Shown: positions 1 through 9,291, counted from the stretch's first letter. The stretch: DNA of 64,000 nucleotides from DASRIA01 sp963724065 (GCA_963724065.1 CAVRTB010000002.1:434001-498000); one strand, 5' to 3'. Made by a program: numbers and translations. Notes: generated from the sequence alone by a model not told the origin.

Positions 1-512
1 GAGAGGTCGAAGCCGCGCTTGAGGCCGATCGCGTCGATCTCGTCGATGAAGATGATCGCCGGCGTGTGCTTCTTGGCGATCGCGAAGAGGCGCCTGATGC
101 GTGCCGCGCCGAGCCCCGCGAACATCTCCACGAACGAGCTGGCGGACTGGCTGAAGAAGTGTGCGCCGGACTCATGAGCGACTGCCTTCGCGAGCAGCGT
201 CTTGCCGGTGCCGGGCGGGCCGTGGAGGAGGATCCCCTTCGGGACGTGCGCTCCGAGCTTCTTGAAGCGGCGAGAGTCGCGCAGGAACTCGATGACCTCG
301 CGGAGCTCGTGCTTGGCCTCGTCGCATCCCGCGACGTCGTCCCAGCCGACCCCGCCCGAGGACTCCGGCTTGATCTGCTGCGGCTTGGTCCGCGGCATCA
401 TCTTGAGGCTGCGCCAGATCAGGTAGACCAGCGCGAGCATCAGGATGATGGGCATCCACGTGAGAGTCCACGTCTCGACCTTGTCCATCAACGTGATTGC
501 CAGCGGAAGCAT
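1..512 (-). CDS. ftsH: ATP-dependent zinc metalloprotease FtsH, N-terminal part only
   Basis: FtsH is a membrane-anchored AAA+ protease that extracts and degrades membrane and soluble proteins. The visible 170 residues hold one hydrophobic segment (about 18 to 34), then the AAA start with VGWDDVAG (about 55 to 62), Walker A GPPGTGKT (98 to 105) and Walker B IIFIDEID (153 to 160). The ATG at 512 to 510 is preceded by AGGAG at a good distance. Only a short region precedes the ATPase, so this is the compact type lacking a long periplasmic domain. The window edge cuts the gene inside the AAA module, so the HEXXH protease domain is not seen. A protease-less AAA paralogue cannot be excluded. Confidence 0.85.
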   Translation of the reverse strand, partial: MLPLAITLMDKVETWTLTWMPIILMLALVYLIWRSLKMMPRTKPQQIKPESSGGVGWDDVAGCDEAKHELREVIEFLRDSRRFKKLGAHVPKGILLHGPPGTGKTLLAKAVAHESGAHFFSQSASSFVEMFAGLGAARIRRLFAIAKKHTPAIIFIDEIDAIGLKRGFDL

Positions 513-650
513 CCGTGCTCCTATCCGTCCGGCACCCGGGAGTCGGGTGCAAATCCACCTGCACCCGGAGGTGGGTGCGTGGCCCGCAATCAGATTAATC
601 GCGCTGCGCGGGGATTGCGCGGCGAATTTCGGACGTTTGTTCTAGGGCCC

Positions 651-1457
651 CTAGGCGAGTGCGGGCGTCTCGCGGCGCAGTATCTCGGTGAGCGCGGCGC
701 GCCCCACCTCGAGCTGCTCCGTGGTCGGCTCGCGCGTGGCGAACAAGCGCTGCATCTCGTACCCGGGCCTGCGGAAGGCCCGCGCGAGAGCCGTCTCGCG
801 GTTGCGCTCCGACCAGGCGAACATCTCGACTGAGACGGCGACTCCGGCGAGGGTCGCCGTAGCGCTGGCGAGCGGCCCGCGCAGACCGAGCACGGAGCGC
901 AGGAGCACGTTGCCGGCCGCGGTCGAGACGATCAGCGGAGCTACCAGGTTGGAGCCGCACCGGTCGTGCTCCTTCGCGGCGAGCGCGGCGTCGGTGTCCT
1001 GCTCGTAGGCCGCGATCGCCTTGTGCTCCACGCCGTGGTAGGCGGCGAGCTGCGAGTCGCGCAGGGCGAGCGCCGTGGGCACCAGGCCAAGCGCAGCGCC
1101 GAACAGCTCGTTGCCCGTCGTGCGGGGCCGGCCGCGTCGCGCGGCCGCGGACAGCGCGGAGGAGCCGAGCATCGCGGCGAGCACCCTGGCGTCCTCGAAG
1201 GGAAGCTGCACCCCCGGCACGCGCCGCTTGATCACCGGCAGGAGGGCGAACGCCTCGCCGAGGCGCGCCAGCCCGCGCAGTCCCGGGACGTCGGCGATCC
1301 TGCCGCGAAACCGCGGCTTGTCCCCGGACTCGACGTGCAGGCTCCCGTCAGCAGCCCGAAAGGCGACGGCCCAGTGATCGGGCCCGTGGACGAGCAAGCC
1401 ATTGCGCAACGCCATGCCGCCGAGGCGCACCTTCGGTGTGTCGCCGTTCGAGCTCAC
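651..1457 (-). CDS. DUF1385 (YqhQ-like) membrane protein
   Basis: This 268-residue protein matches the DUF1385 family by its central YHGVEHKAI signature (about 141 to 149), a nearby conserved cysteine region (DRCGSN) and hydrophobic stretches on both sides. The N-terminal 60 residues carry the family's LRNGLLVHGPDHWAVAFR-type opening. The family's function is unknown; members are common in Firmicutes and Actinobacteria. It lies 10 bases downstream of the TauE/SafE-like gene on the same strand and may be co-transcribed with it. Reading frame is intact. Confidence 0.8.
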   Translation of the reverse strand: MSSNGDTPKVRLGGMALRNGLLVHGPDHWAVAFRAADGSLHVESGDKPRFRGRIADVPGLRGLARLGEAFALLPVIKRRVPGVQLPFEDARVLAAMLGSSALSAAARRGRPRTTGNELFGAALGLVPTALALRDSQLAAYHGVEHKAIAAYEQDTDAALAAKEHDRCGSNLVAPLIVSTAAGNVLLRSVLGLRGPLASATATLAGVAVSVEMFAWSERNRETALARAFRRPGYEMQRLFATREPTTEQLEVGRAALTEILRRETPALA

Positions 1458-1467
1458 CCGGCAGATG

Positions 1468-2214
1468 CTACGTGAGGGCCTTCATGACCATCGCGGCACC
1501 GGCGATCAGGAGGACCACCCCGATCGCGCGCAGCAGTGCCTCGTCCGAGAGCTTCCCCGTCAAACGCGAGCCAAGCAGCGCGCCGGGGATCGAGGCGGCC
1601 GAGCCGACCGCGAGGACGCGCCAGTCGGGCGGGTCGGATGGCAGATGCCCGATCACCCCGGCGACCCCGACGCAGAAGCCGATCGTGACGTTCGTGCCGA
1701 CGGCACGGGCCGGCGCCTCGCCGACGAGCCGCACCAGCGCGGGCACCCGCAGCGACCCGAGGATCAGCCCGACGATCCCGCCGAGGACCCCGATCGCCGC
1801 GCCACTCGCGACGGCGGCGGGTATGTCGAGCGCCCGATCGCGATCGGGCTTCGGCTTGGGAGGGGGCTTGCGCAGCAGGTCGAAGGCGCTGTAGAGCAGG
1901 ACCGCCGCGATCGAGAACAGCAGAGGGTCCTCGGGCAGCACCCCGGAGACGTAGCCGCCGATCAGCGCTCCCACGATCGAGGGCGGCGCCATCCACGCAA
2001 ACAGGCGCCAGTTGACGCGTCCTGCGCGCAGATGTGCGATCGATGCGCTCGCGGCGGCCACCGCGCTGATCCCGATGTTCGCCCCGGTCCCCGCCCCCGG
2101 GGAGGAGACGAGCACCAGCACCAAGGGCAGGCGGATGTTGCCCAGTACGAGGCCCACGAGGCCACCGGCCAAGGCGACGAGAAAGCACCAGACGGCGAGC
2201 AGGACGTATTCCAT
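1468..2214 (-). CDS. TSUP (TauE/SafE) family permease
   Basis: A 248-residue, strongly hydrophobic protein with about eight membrane segments in two homologous halves. Each half begins with a glycine-rich stretch (ALAGGLVGLVLGNIR near the N-terminus; GVLGGIVGLILGSLRVP near 140 to 156), as in sulfite exporter TauE/SafE proteins. Families of this type move sulfur-containing or organosulfonate anions, but the substrate cannot be read from sequence. A cytoplasmic loop rich in Pro and Lys (about 115 to 130) separates the halves. Its ATG (2214 to 2212) abuts the divergent rarA start, so the two genes must share a very short promoter region or overlap. Confidence 0.85.
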   Translation of the reverse strand: MEYVLLAVWCFLVALAGGLVGLVLGNIRLPLVLVLVSSPGAGTGANIGISAVAAASASIAHLRAGRVNWRLFAWMAPPSIVGALIGGYVSGVLPEDPLLFSIAAVLLYSAFDLLRKPPPKPKPDRDRALDIPAAVASGAAIGVLGGIVGLILGSLRVPALVRLVGEAPARAVGTNVTIGFCVGVAGVIGHLPSDPPDWRVLAVGSAASIPGALLGSRLTGKLSDEALLRAIGVVLLIAGAAMVMKALT

Positions 2215-3576
2215 TGGGGATACTGAGCGCGTTGGAGAGGCTTTTCGACACGGACGACAGCGCGCAGCGCCGCTCTTCGGTCCCGCCCGAGGACGAGCCG
2301 CTGGCCGCCCGCATGCGCCCGCGGGACCTCGGCGACTTTATCGGGCAGGAGCACGTGCTGGCGGCGGGCTCGGCGCTGCGCACCGCGATCGAGACCGGAG
2401 AGCTGCACTCGATGATCCTCTACGGGCCACCCGGCAGCGGCAAGACGACGCTCGCGCGGATCGCCGCCACGCACGCCGGCGCCGCCTTCGAGGAGGCAAG
2501 CGCGGTGAACGCCGGTCGCGCGGAGGTGCGGGCCATGATCGAGCGCGCCACGGAGCGGCGGCGAGGAACGGGCGCTGGGACGATCTTCTTCCTGGACGAG
2601 ATCCATCGTTTCAACAAGGCCCAGCAGGACGCACTGCTGCCGGCCGTCGAGGAGGGCCTCGTCGTCCTGATCGGGGCCACCACGGAGAACCCGTACTTCG
2701 AGGTGAACTCGGCGCTGCTGTCGCGCTCTCAGATCTACGAGCTGCGGCCGCTCGACGCGGAGCGCGTGACGGACCTGCTGCGCCGTGCCCTGGAGGACCC
2801 CGAGCGCGGCGTTCCCGAGCCTCCACTGGTGCCCGTTGAGGCGCTCGAGTTCCTCGCAGCGCGCTCGGGAGGCGACGCGCGCGCCGCGTACAACGCGCTC
2901 GAGCTGGCGACCGACACGGCGCGGCGCCTCGGTCGCGCCGTCGACGTGCAGCTCGCCGAGGACGCGATGCAGAAGAAGGCCGTTCTCTACGACAAGGCCG
3001 GGGACAAGCACTACGACTACATCTCCGCGTGGATCAAGGCGACGCGCGGCTCGGACGTCGACGCCTCGGTGTACTACCTGGCCGTGATGCTCGAGGGCGG
3101 GGAGGACGCGCGCTTCATCGCGCGCCGCATGATCGTGCTCGCGTCCGAGGACATCGGGAACGCCGACCCGCGGGCGCTCGTCGTCGCGGTCGCGGCCGCG
3201 CAGGCCGTCGAGCACGTGGGCCTGCCCGAGGCTGCGCTGAACCTCAGCCAAGCCGCCGCGTACCTAGCCCTGGCGCCAAAGTCGAATGCCAGCTACGGTC
3301 GCGCTGTCCCGCGCACGCGGCGACGTGCGACGCGACGGAGCGGCGGATCCTCCGCCCTACCTCCAGGACGCCCACTATCCCGGCGCCAAGGAGCTGGGCC
3401 GTGGCGTTGGCTACGAGTATCCGCACGGCCTGCCGGAGGGGGTGTCGGACCAGACGCTGCTGCCCGAGGGCATGGAGGACCGCCGCTACTACGAGCCCAC
3501 GCAGCGCGGATTCGAAGCCACGCTGCGCGAGCGACTCGCCCAGATCCGTGGTAAACAGCGCAAATCGGGCGAATAG
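2214..3576 (+). CDS. rarA: RarA/MgsA replication-associated recombination ATPase, frameshifted
   Basis: RarA is a clamp-loader-like AAA+ ATPase acting at stalled replication forks. Visible are Walker A GPPGSGKT (about 71 to 78), Walker B IFFLDEIHR (about 125), sensor GATTENP, and the C-terminal MgsA module (KHYDYISAWIKATRGSD, LAPKSNASY). The frame breaks at about 3,297: an extra G after the codons for ASY moves the true C-terminus into another frame, where the conserved end (PPYLQDAHYPGAKELGRG through GYEYPHG) continues to the stop at 3,576. Removing that G restores a normal-length protein of about 453 residues. The start is uncertain (TTG at 2214 or 2232). A sequencing error is likelier than real decay. 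Confidence 0.85.
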
Positions 3577-3596
3577 TCATTACCCTGGTCGGGCCG

Positions 3597-5093
3597 ATGG
3601 GAAGGACTAGTAGCAGGCAGGGATCGGCCGCGCTTTCGTACGTTCCGGGGAGGGCATCGCGCCTGGCGTTGACCACGGCAGCCGCTCTTCTCCTGGTGCT
3701 GCTCGCGGCGGCTCCCGCGATGGCTTCGAATGTCTCCGTCTTGAACGGACAGCTTCGCTATGCCGCCGCTTCCGGTGAGACCAACGTCGTCACGGTGACC
3801 CAGGCGGGCGACACGTTCACTGTCACCGACAGCGTGGAGCTGACTGCGATCGGCCCGGACTGCACCAGCGTTTCCCCTGAATCGGCGACCTGCACGGGAG
3901 CTTCCTCGATCCAGGTGTACGTCAGTGACGGTGACGACGCTGTCGTCGTGGCTGGCACTCCGCGCCCGCCGAAATCTTCGGGGGCGTCGGAAACGACATG
4001 CTGACCGGCGGGACGGGAGCGGATCTGGTCGAGGGATTCACGGGCGACGACAACATCAACGTTCAGGACGGAGTCCGGGACACCGTGCGGTGCGGCGATG
4101 GATCCGACAGCGTCACCTCGGACCGGGCCGACGTGGTGCCGAGGCCGGAGTGCGAGATCAACGACGACGGCGTGGCTCCGACGACCACGATCCTCGCCGG
4201 CCCTCTCGGGCCGCAGGGCAACACCGCTCCTCACTTCAACTTCGAAGCCGACGAGGCACTTGTCCAGTTCTACTGCTCGATCGCGCCGGTCAACGCGCCG
4301 CAGGACCAGTTCACGCAGTGCGCTCCGAACCAGACGCTCGCTGCGCCGACCGAGGGCGAGTGGGTGTTCAGGGTGTACGCGCAGGACGGCACCGGGGAGG
4401 TCGGTGGCATCGCCGAACTGAGGTTCGTCGTCGACACGACCGCGCCCGTCGTGACGATCTCCGGGCCCGCGAGCCCGATTGCCACGTCGATGCCCACATT
4501 CGACATCACCGCCAGCGAGCCGAGCGTGCGGTTCGAGTGCTCGATCGACGGCGGCGCATCCTCGCTTTGCGACCATCCCTACACGACGCTGCCCCTTCCC
4601 GACGGCGACCACGTGCTCGAGGTGCGTGCGACGGACCTCGGCGCGCAACGAGATGATCGCCACGTTCCCGTTCAGGATTTCGACGTCCGCGGGAAGCGGC
4701 GTCGTCCCGGCAGCGCCGGTGGCGCCCGTGGCTCCGCGACGCATCATCATCGACTCACTCGTCTTGATCTCAGGTAACGGCGTCAAGATGTCGCGGCGGG
4801 GCGTCGTCGGCATTCGCCTCACCTGTGCCGGCACCCGCGGTTGCAAGGGGCGCATGCGGATCACCACCGCAGAGCCCGTGAGCCGCAAGAGCAGAAAGCT
4901 CGTGACGCTCGGGTCGAAGCGGTTCACGATCGCAGCGAACAAGAAGCGCAAGGTGAATGTCCGCTTCTCCAAGAGCAAGCGACGTCTCGCGAAGCGGCTC
5001 AAGCGCTTCAAGGCGAAGGTCGTGATCAGCGAGGTCGACCAGCGCGGAAACCCGCGCATCTCGAGCCGCATATTCATCCTGCGGGCTCGTTGA
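3597..5093 (+). CDS. Secreted protein with RTX-like and Ig-like repeats, two frameshifts
   Basis: A predicted signal peptide (hydrophobic LALTTAAALLLVLLAAAPAMA, cut near residue 42) leads into a beta-rich region and RTX-like glycine/aspartate repeats (GGTGADLVEGFTGDD, about 4,000 to 4,060). Two Ig-like modules with paired cysteines follow, then a Lys/Arg-rich C-terminal module (about 4,750 to 5,093) of a kind I associate with Solirubrobacterales exported proteins. Three frames must be joined. One base is missing near 3,961, so the APAEIFGGVGND-type sequence is out of frame. One extra G lies near 4,642. Two indels of opposite sign in one gene look like sequence error. Function unknown; surface adhesion or envelope role is inference. 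Confidence 0.65.
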
Positions 5094-5158
5094 GCCTCAT
5101 CTGAGCCGTTCGGGCGCGAAGTAGAATCGGCCGCGACCGCTCACGAGGAGGACAGCTG

Positions 5159-6772
5159 ATGGCCGTAAGGACAGACACGACCGACGCGGACGTCTCCGGC
5201 AACGGCGCATCCACAGGCCTGCTGGCATCTCACAGCCCGGCGACCGGCGAGCTGGTGGGGTCGGCCGCGACGATCACGCCAGACCAAGTGCAGGCGGTCG
5301 TGGACGACGTCGCGGGCGTTCAGCCGCTCTGGGCCCAGTTGTCACTTGCGGATCGCGCGCGCTATCTGCGCCGTGCTGCCCAGGTCCTGCTCGACCACTC
5401 CGACGACATCGCGGAGCTGATCTCGCGCGAGCAGGGAAAGCCCCGCCTCGAGTCCTACACGATGGAGCTGCTCCCCACGATCGACGCACTGCACTGGTGC
5501 GCCTCACAGGGACCGCGAATCCTCGCCGACGAGTCGATCCCGCACCCGCAGCTCATGCTCAAGCAGAAGAAGAGCAAGTTCGTATACGAGCCCATCGGCG
5601 TCGTCGGCGTGATCGCTCCGTGGAACTACCCGTGGTCGATTCCCTTGGGTGAGGTCGCGATCGCGCTGATGGCAGGGAACGGGGTCGTCCTCAAGCCAGC
5701 GTCACTCACACCGCTCATCGGCCAGCGCATCCAGGAAGTGTTCGAGCGCGCCGGGTTCCCGGAAGGTCTCCTCCAAACCGTCCATGGCGGCGGAGCCGTG
5801 GGACAGGCGCTCGTGGAGTCGACCGCCGGAAAGATCTTCTTCACCGGATCGGTCGAGGTCGGCCACCGGGTCGGCGAGGAATGCGCGCGGCGCATGAAGG
5901 GATGCGTGCTGGAGCTTGGCGGGAAGGACCCGCAGATCGTCTGCGCGGACGCGAACCTTCCCCATGCCATATCGGGAGCCGTGTGGGGCGGCTTCGCGAA
6001 CGCCGGCCAGACCTGCTCGGGGATCGAGCGCACATACGTGGTGGCCGATGTGGCCGAGCAGTTCGTCGACGGCGTCGTCCGGGAGGCGAGCCGCCTGCGG
6101 GTCGGCAACCCACTCGACTGGAAGACGGAGATCGGCCCGATGGTTTCGAAAGAGCAGTTCGATCTGGTGATGGAGCTCGTCGATGACGCGGTCGCGTCGG
6201 GCGCGCGGTTGAGGTGCGGTGGGCCCACCGAGGTGGATGGGCTGACGGGTCACTTCATCGCGCCGATCGTCCTCACGGACGTCACGCACGAGATGCGGAT
6301 CATGCGCGAGGAGATCTTCGGACCGGTCCTCCCGATCGTCACCGTGGCCGGCGAGGAAGAGGCGATCGCGCTCTCCAACGACTCGCAGTTCGGCCTCGGC
6401 GCGTCCGTCTGGACGCGGGACCGCGACAAGGGCGAGCGGATCGCGCGCCAGATTCAATCGGGGATGGTCTGGATCAACGACCACTCGTATTCGCACGGCG
6501 CGTGCCAGTGCTCGTGGGGAGGAGTCAAGGAGTCGGGACTCGGCCGCTCACACTCCAAGTTCGGGTTCTACGAGTGCGTCAACATCAAGCTCGTGGCATG
6601 GGAGCCGTCGCGCATGCGCGACACATGGTGGCATCCATACGACGAGGTGCTCGGGAAGGCAATCCGCTCGTCCGCACGCATCCTCTACGGCCGCGACGGC
6701 CAACGCGCGGAAGCGATGCGGGAGGGTGCGATCCCGTTGCTGCGAGTGATGCGGCGGTCGTTGCGGCGGTAG
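5159..6772 (+). CDS. NAD(P)-dependent aldehyde dehydrogenase
   Basis: A 537-residue aldehyde dehydrogenase oxidising an aldehyde to its acid. It shows the Rossmann region (IAPWNYPWS about 152 to 160), the FTGS motif (about 228 to 231), the general base in LELGGKDP (Glu252), the catalytic Cys286 in GQTCSG, and EEIFGPVLPIV later on. GAGGAGG-type ribosome-binding sequence lies just upstream of the ATG. The tail of about 60 residues beyond the usual fold (TWWHPYDEVLGKAIRSSA) is typical of the membrane-associated or succinate-semialdehyde-like actinobacterial subgroup. Substrate not determinable. Frame intact and codon use matches the block. Confidence 0.9.
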   Translation: MAVRTDTTDADVSGNGASTGLLASHSPATGELVGSAATITPDQVQAVVDDVAGVQPLWAQLSLADRARYLRRAAQVLLDHSDDIAELISREQGKPRLESYTMELLPTIDALHWCASQGPRILADESIPHPQLMLKQKKSKFVYEPIGVVGVIAPWNYPWSIPLGEVAIALMAGNGVVLKPASLTPLIGQRIQEVFERAGFPEGLLQTVHGGGAVGQALVESTAGKIFFTGSVEVGHRVGEECARRMKGCVLELGGKDPQIVCADANLPHAISGAVWGGFANAGQTCSGIERTYVVADVAEQFVDGVVREASRLRVGNPLDWKTEIGPMVSKEQFDLVMELVDDAVASGARLRCGGPTEVDGLTGHFIAPIVLTDVTHEMRIMREEIFGPVLPIVTVAGEEEAIALSNDSQFGLGASVWTRDRDKGERIARQIQSGMVWINDHSYSHGACQCSWGGVKESGLGRSHSKFGFYECVNIKLVAWEPSRMRDTWWHPYDEVLGKAIRSSARILYGRDGQRAEAMREGAIPLLRVMRRSLRR

Positions 6773-7567
6773 TCAGCCGCTGACTGTCTGCGAAACCGCT
6801 GAGCCAACCTGGAGGAGCTCAAGGTAGGCGCTGCTCGCCGTAGGAGCCGTGCCCGTCAGCGACACCCGGTAGCACTTCAGCTGGGCCGTTCCGCTTGAAG
6901 CCAGATTGACGTTGAACGTGACCATGGCCACATCGTGCACGACATTGCCTGCGTTCGTTCCTATGTTGGCGACAGCCTGGGTGGACTTACTACCCAGAGA
7001 CGCCTCACAGACGATCTCCGAGGCCGTGGTGGGCGCTGAGTTGAGCTGTGTCCTACCCACCAGGAGGTAGTTACCTGCTGGCACCGCCGAGATGGTGACG
7101 AGGGAATTTGCTGAGCCACTGTCTACGCCGGTGATCGAAACAGGACCAGGGTTCTGTGCCTCCGTTGAGGTGGATGGGCCTATCGGCCCAGTAGCTCCCG
7201 CAGGGCCTGTCGCTCCCGCAGGGCCCGTCGCACCTGCACTACCAGTTGGTCCCGCCGCCCCGACTGCACCCGCGGCCCCTTGCGTTGCCGTTCCTGTTTG
7301 ACCAGCACCGGCCGGACCGATGGGGCCGTCCGGACCTGGCGGGCCTTTTAGACCACGGGCCCCTCGACTACCGCGTCGGCCCAGGAAGATTCGACGCTCT
7401 CCCGGCTTGCAAGACTTGCGTCCCGTAGTCACCCGAACAGCTCCCGTCTTCTTCTTGTAACACGCTTTGACCGATCGGCCAGGGGACGCTGCCCCAACAA
7501 CTGATTCCGATCCGGCCGTGACAGTGAGCGCCACTGCTGCGAAAATGACCAAGCTTCTTCGGTTCAC
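6773..7567 (-). CDS. Collagen-like triple-helix repeat secreted protein
   Basis: The 264-residue product has a signal peptide (residues 1 to about 27, MNRRSLVIFAAVALTVTAG), a basic cysteine-containing segment (CYKKKTG, RKSCKPGER), then Gly-X-Y collagen-like repeats from about 70 to 135 (GPPGPDGPIGPAGAG; repeated GATGPAGATGPAG). A C-terminal beta-rich domain with two cysteines (EIVCEAS, LKCYRV) follows. Such proteins form extended surface trimers; the short basic module with a GERRI sequence before the collagen repeats is a style I associate with soil actinobacteria. It converges on the aldehyde dehydrogenase with no gap. Partner and function unknown. Confidence 0.8.
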   Translation of the reverse strand: MNRRSLVIFAAVALTVTAGSESVVGAASPGRSVKACYKKKTGAVRVTTGRKSCKPGERRIFLGRRGSRGARGLKGPPGPDGPIGPAGAGQTGTATQGAAGAVGAAGPTGSAGATGPAGATGPAGATGPIGPSTSTEAQNPGPVSITGVDSGSANSLVTISAVPAGNYLLVGRTQLNSAPTTASEIVCEASLGSKSTQAVANIGTNAGNVVHDVAMVTFNVNLASSGTAQLKCYRVSLTGTAPTASSAYLELLQVGSAVSQTVSG

Positions 7568-7604
7568 TTACTTGAGGATGACCTCGGGGTGGATCCGGCT
7601 AACA

Positions 7605-7620
7605 CGATGTCACGACATCG
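7605..7620. promoter_or_regulatory. Near-perfect palindrome upstream of the collagen-like gene
   Basis: CGATGTC and GACATCG are inverted 7-bp arms separated by two bases. The palindrome lies 38 bases upstream of the collagen-like gene start (7567, minus strand), where an operator would be expected. No regulator gene is adjacent. Confidence 0.3.
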
Positions 7621-7742
7621 GACAGATGTACTAACCAACCACTCTGTCTAGATTGGCCCTGCGCGGACGGGTGGCCGCAGAAGCGAAGCGCGTCCCGCGC
7701 GCGCGGTGACACCTCGGGGTCAGGACGACCCATAGCTCGTGG

Positions 7743-7790
7743 CCGAACGTCCCGCGATACCGCCTCGTGCACGCAGTCCGGGACGTTCGG
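7743..7790. repeat. Perfect 12-bp inverted repeat, terminator-like
   Basis: CCGAACGTCCCG (7743 to 7754) and CGGGACGTTCGG (7779 to 7790) can form a 12-bp stem with a 24-base loop. It lies downstream of the thioesterase-like gene that ends at 7867 on the minus strand. No T-run follows on that strand, so a classical intrinsic terminator is uncertain. The rest of the 7,568 to 7,866 gap holds nothing else I recognise. Confidence 0.35.
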
Positions 7791-7866
7791 TCGGGGTGTG
7801 GGAGCCCGAAACGATGGCGACGGTCAGATCAGCGCGAGTTGCGTGACAACTCGGGGTTAGGACGCG

Positions 7867-8574
7867 CTAGATCGGCTTCAACTCGATCCACAGGCCGGCT
7901 GCGTATGCCAGCAGTTCGCCGTCGATCGTGAAGATTGCCGAGCCGCCTTCGTGCTTTCGGCCCTCCTTCTCTATGGGCCAGCCGATCACGATGTGTGGAG
8001 CTCCGATCCTGGCGGACTTCGCGACATGACCTCTCAGCCTCGCGAGCACGGCCGGCTTCGCGTCGCTGAAGAATTGGCACCCAAACGCGGTGGGGCAGTC
8101 AAGTGCTGCCCACAACACCTCGGTCGAGACCAACCCGTCTTCGGCAGGCAGCGAGGGATCGGGGACCCACGGCGTCGCCACCATGGTCATGCCGTGCACC
8201 GTCCCAGGGAAGATGTGCAGGCCGTCGTGGTGGTCGCGGTGCGGGCCGCATGTGAAGCATTCGGGGAACGGGTGCTCGCGAAAGCCGGTGAACTGATCGA
8301 CGGCCGAGCGGGCGTCGGCCATCGACGGCGGGTCCGGCACCGAGATGCTCATTTCGCACGCGGTACCCTCGGCGACCGTTTCCCCGGCGTCGAGGAGCTT
8401 CACGACCGAATCCTCGGCCTCCAGCTCCAGCGTCCGGTCGAGCGGGGGCGGCTTTCGGAGGTTGACCTCCGCGGTCGCGCCGATCCGCCGCGCGAGCACC
8501 CCACAGGCGTAACCGCCGTTCGCCGACGCCGCCGGGCCGCGGAAGCGGGCTGGGATGACAACCTGGTCTCCCAC
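7867..8574 (-). CDS. Hotdog-fold thioesterase-like protein
   Basis: About 235 residues. The N-terminal half resembles acyl-CoA thioesterase hotdog domains of actinobacteria, with GPAASANGGYACG followed by a charged strand and RKPPPLDR. The middle holds an unusual FPECFTCGPHRDHHDGLHI segment with two cysteines and three histidines, which recurs in this uncharacterised family, and the end has SAIFTIDGELLAYA. The start is taken as GTG at 8574 (TTG 8583 is an alternative); the open frame runs much further upstream but only as antisense to moaC and the next block. Divergent from moaC with about 36 bases between starts. Enzymatic activity is inferred only. Confidence 0.6.
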   Translation of the reverse strand: MGDQVVIPARFRGPAASANGGYACGVLARRIGATAEVNLRKPPPLDRTLELEAEDSVVKLLDAGETVAEGTACEMSISVPDPPSMADARSAVDQFTGFREHPFPECFTCGPHRDHHDGLHIFPGTVHGMTMVATPWVPDPSLPAEDGLVSTEVLWAALDCPTAFGCQFFSDAKPAVLARLRGHVAKSARIGAPHIVIGWPIEKEGRKHEGGSAIFTIDGELLAYAAGLWIELKPI

Positions 8575-8610
8575 GCCCGGCAACTTATCGCCAAGCGCTA
8601 CGTTTCGCGC

Positions 8611-9096
8611 GTGGCGGAAGAACCCAAGCTGTCCCATCTGGATGACGCCGGCCGCGCCCGGATGGTGGACGTCGGGGGCAAGCGGGAGACCGACCGCCGC
8701 GCGCGGGCACGGGCCACGGTGCGCATGAGTCCCGAGACCGCCGCCGTCGTCCAGCGCGGTGACGCCCCCAAGGGGGACGTCCTCGGGACAGCCAGGATCG
8801 CGGGCATCCAGGCCGCCAAGCGGACCCACGAGCTGATCCCGCTGGCGCACCCGCTCCCGCTCTCGTTCGTCGACGTGGACGCCACGATCGACGCCGCGGC
8901 GGGAACCATCACGCTTGAAGCGGAAGCGCGCACGACGGCGCGGACCGGGGTCGAGATGGAGGCGCTCACGGCTTGCGCGGTTGCCGCCCTGACGGCTTAC
9001 GACATGGTCAAGGGCATCGAGCGGGGAGTCGTGATCGAGGAGGTGGTCCTCTTGCAGAAGACGGGGGGCAAGGAAGACTGGACGCGGGAACCGTAG
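8611..9096 (+). CDS. moaC: Cyclic pyranopterin monophosphate synthase MoaC
   Basis: MoaC converts the MoaA product to cyclic pyranopterin monophosphate in molybdenum cofactor synthesis. The 161-residue product has the full family pattern: SHLDDAGRARMVDVGGK at the start, KGDVLGTARIAGI with the conserved Lys and Gly, the PLAHPLP substrate loop, and the TGVEMEALTACAVAALTAYDM core. GTG at 8611 gives the usual length; the open frame extends upstream but loses similarity. The moaB/mogA start follows 13 bases downstream, as in a cofactor operon. Confidence 0.93.
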   Translation: MAEEPKLSHLDDAGRARMVDVGGKRETDRRARARATVRMSPETAAVVQRGDAPKGDVLGTARIAGIQAAKRTHELIPLAHPLPLSFVDVDATIDAAAGTITLEAEARTTARTGVEMEALTACAVAALTAYDMVKGIERGVVIEEVVLLQKTGGKEDWTREP

Positions 9097-9109
9097 TCTT
9101 TGGCCGCGC

Positions 9110-9217
9110 ATGCGCGCCGCGATCATCACCATCAGCACATCCCTGAGTGAGGGGCGGGGAGCGGACGAGAGCGGCCCCGCGCTGGTCGAGTTCGCGCGCG
9201 GGCTCGGCGCCGAGATC
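9110..9217 (+). pseudogene. MoaB/MogA N-terminus, truncated at an assembly join
   Basis: The first 36 or so residues (MRAAIITISTSLSEGRG, then DESGPALVEFA) match the start of MoaB/MogA-type molybdopterin adenylyltransferases, which act after MoaC. After LGAEIA the similarity stops abruptly and an unrelated, locally AT-richer sequence takes over. A stop comes at 9,295. The missing C-terminal 120 or so residues are not elsewhere in the window. The cut is best explained by the boundary between two source sequences rather than by gene decay. Confidence 0.7.
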
Positions 9218-9258
9218 GCGGTCAGAGGAATGCGTATTTCAGGTAAGACTAGATTGCT
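9214..9258. other. Probable artificial join between blocks A and B
   Basis: moaB is cut off here, and a patch of about 30 bases with a composition unlike either side (roughly 9,229 to 9,260) leads straight into the upstream region of an HI0933-family gene of different taxonomic style. No transposase, integrase, tRNA or direct repeat marks the site. I read it as a chimeric junction. Confidence 0.7.
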
Positions 9259-9291
9259 GTGTCGCCTGACCAGCCCAGGAGTGAGCGAGCC

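Noticed and set aside
3290..3310. Programmed frameshift in rarA
   Set aside because: No slippery heptamer or downstream structure is evident, RarA is not known to use recoding, and other nearby genes have similar single-base errors.
3758..5077. Long minus-strand open frame over the repeat-rich secreted protein
   Set aside because: Opposite strand of a recognisable secreted protein; no homology or ribosome site.
9225..9260. Sequencing adapter at the first join
   Set aside because: The odd-composition patch does not match adapter or barcode sequences I remember; it could be ordinary intergenic DNA of block B.
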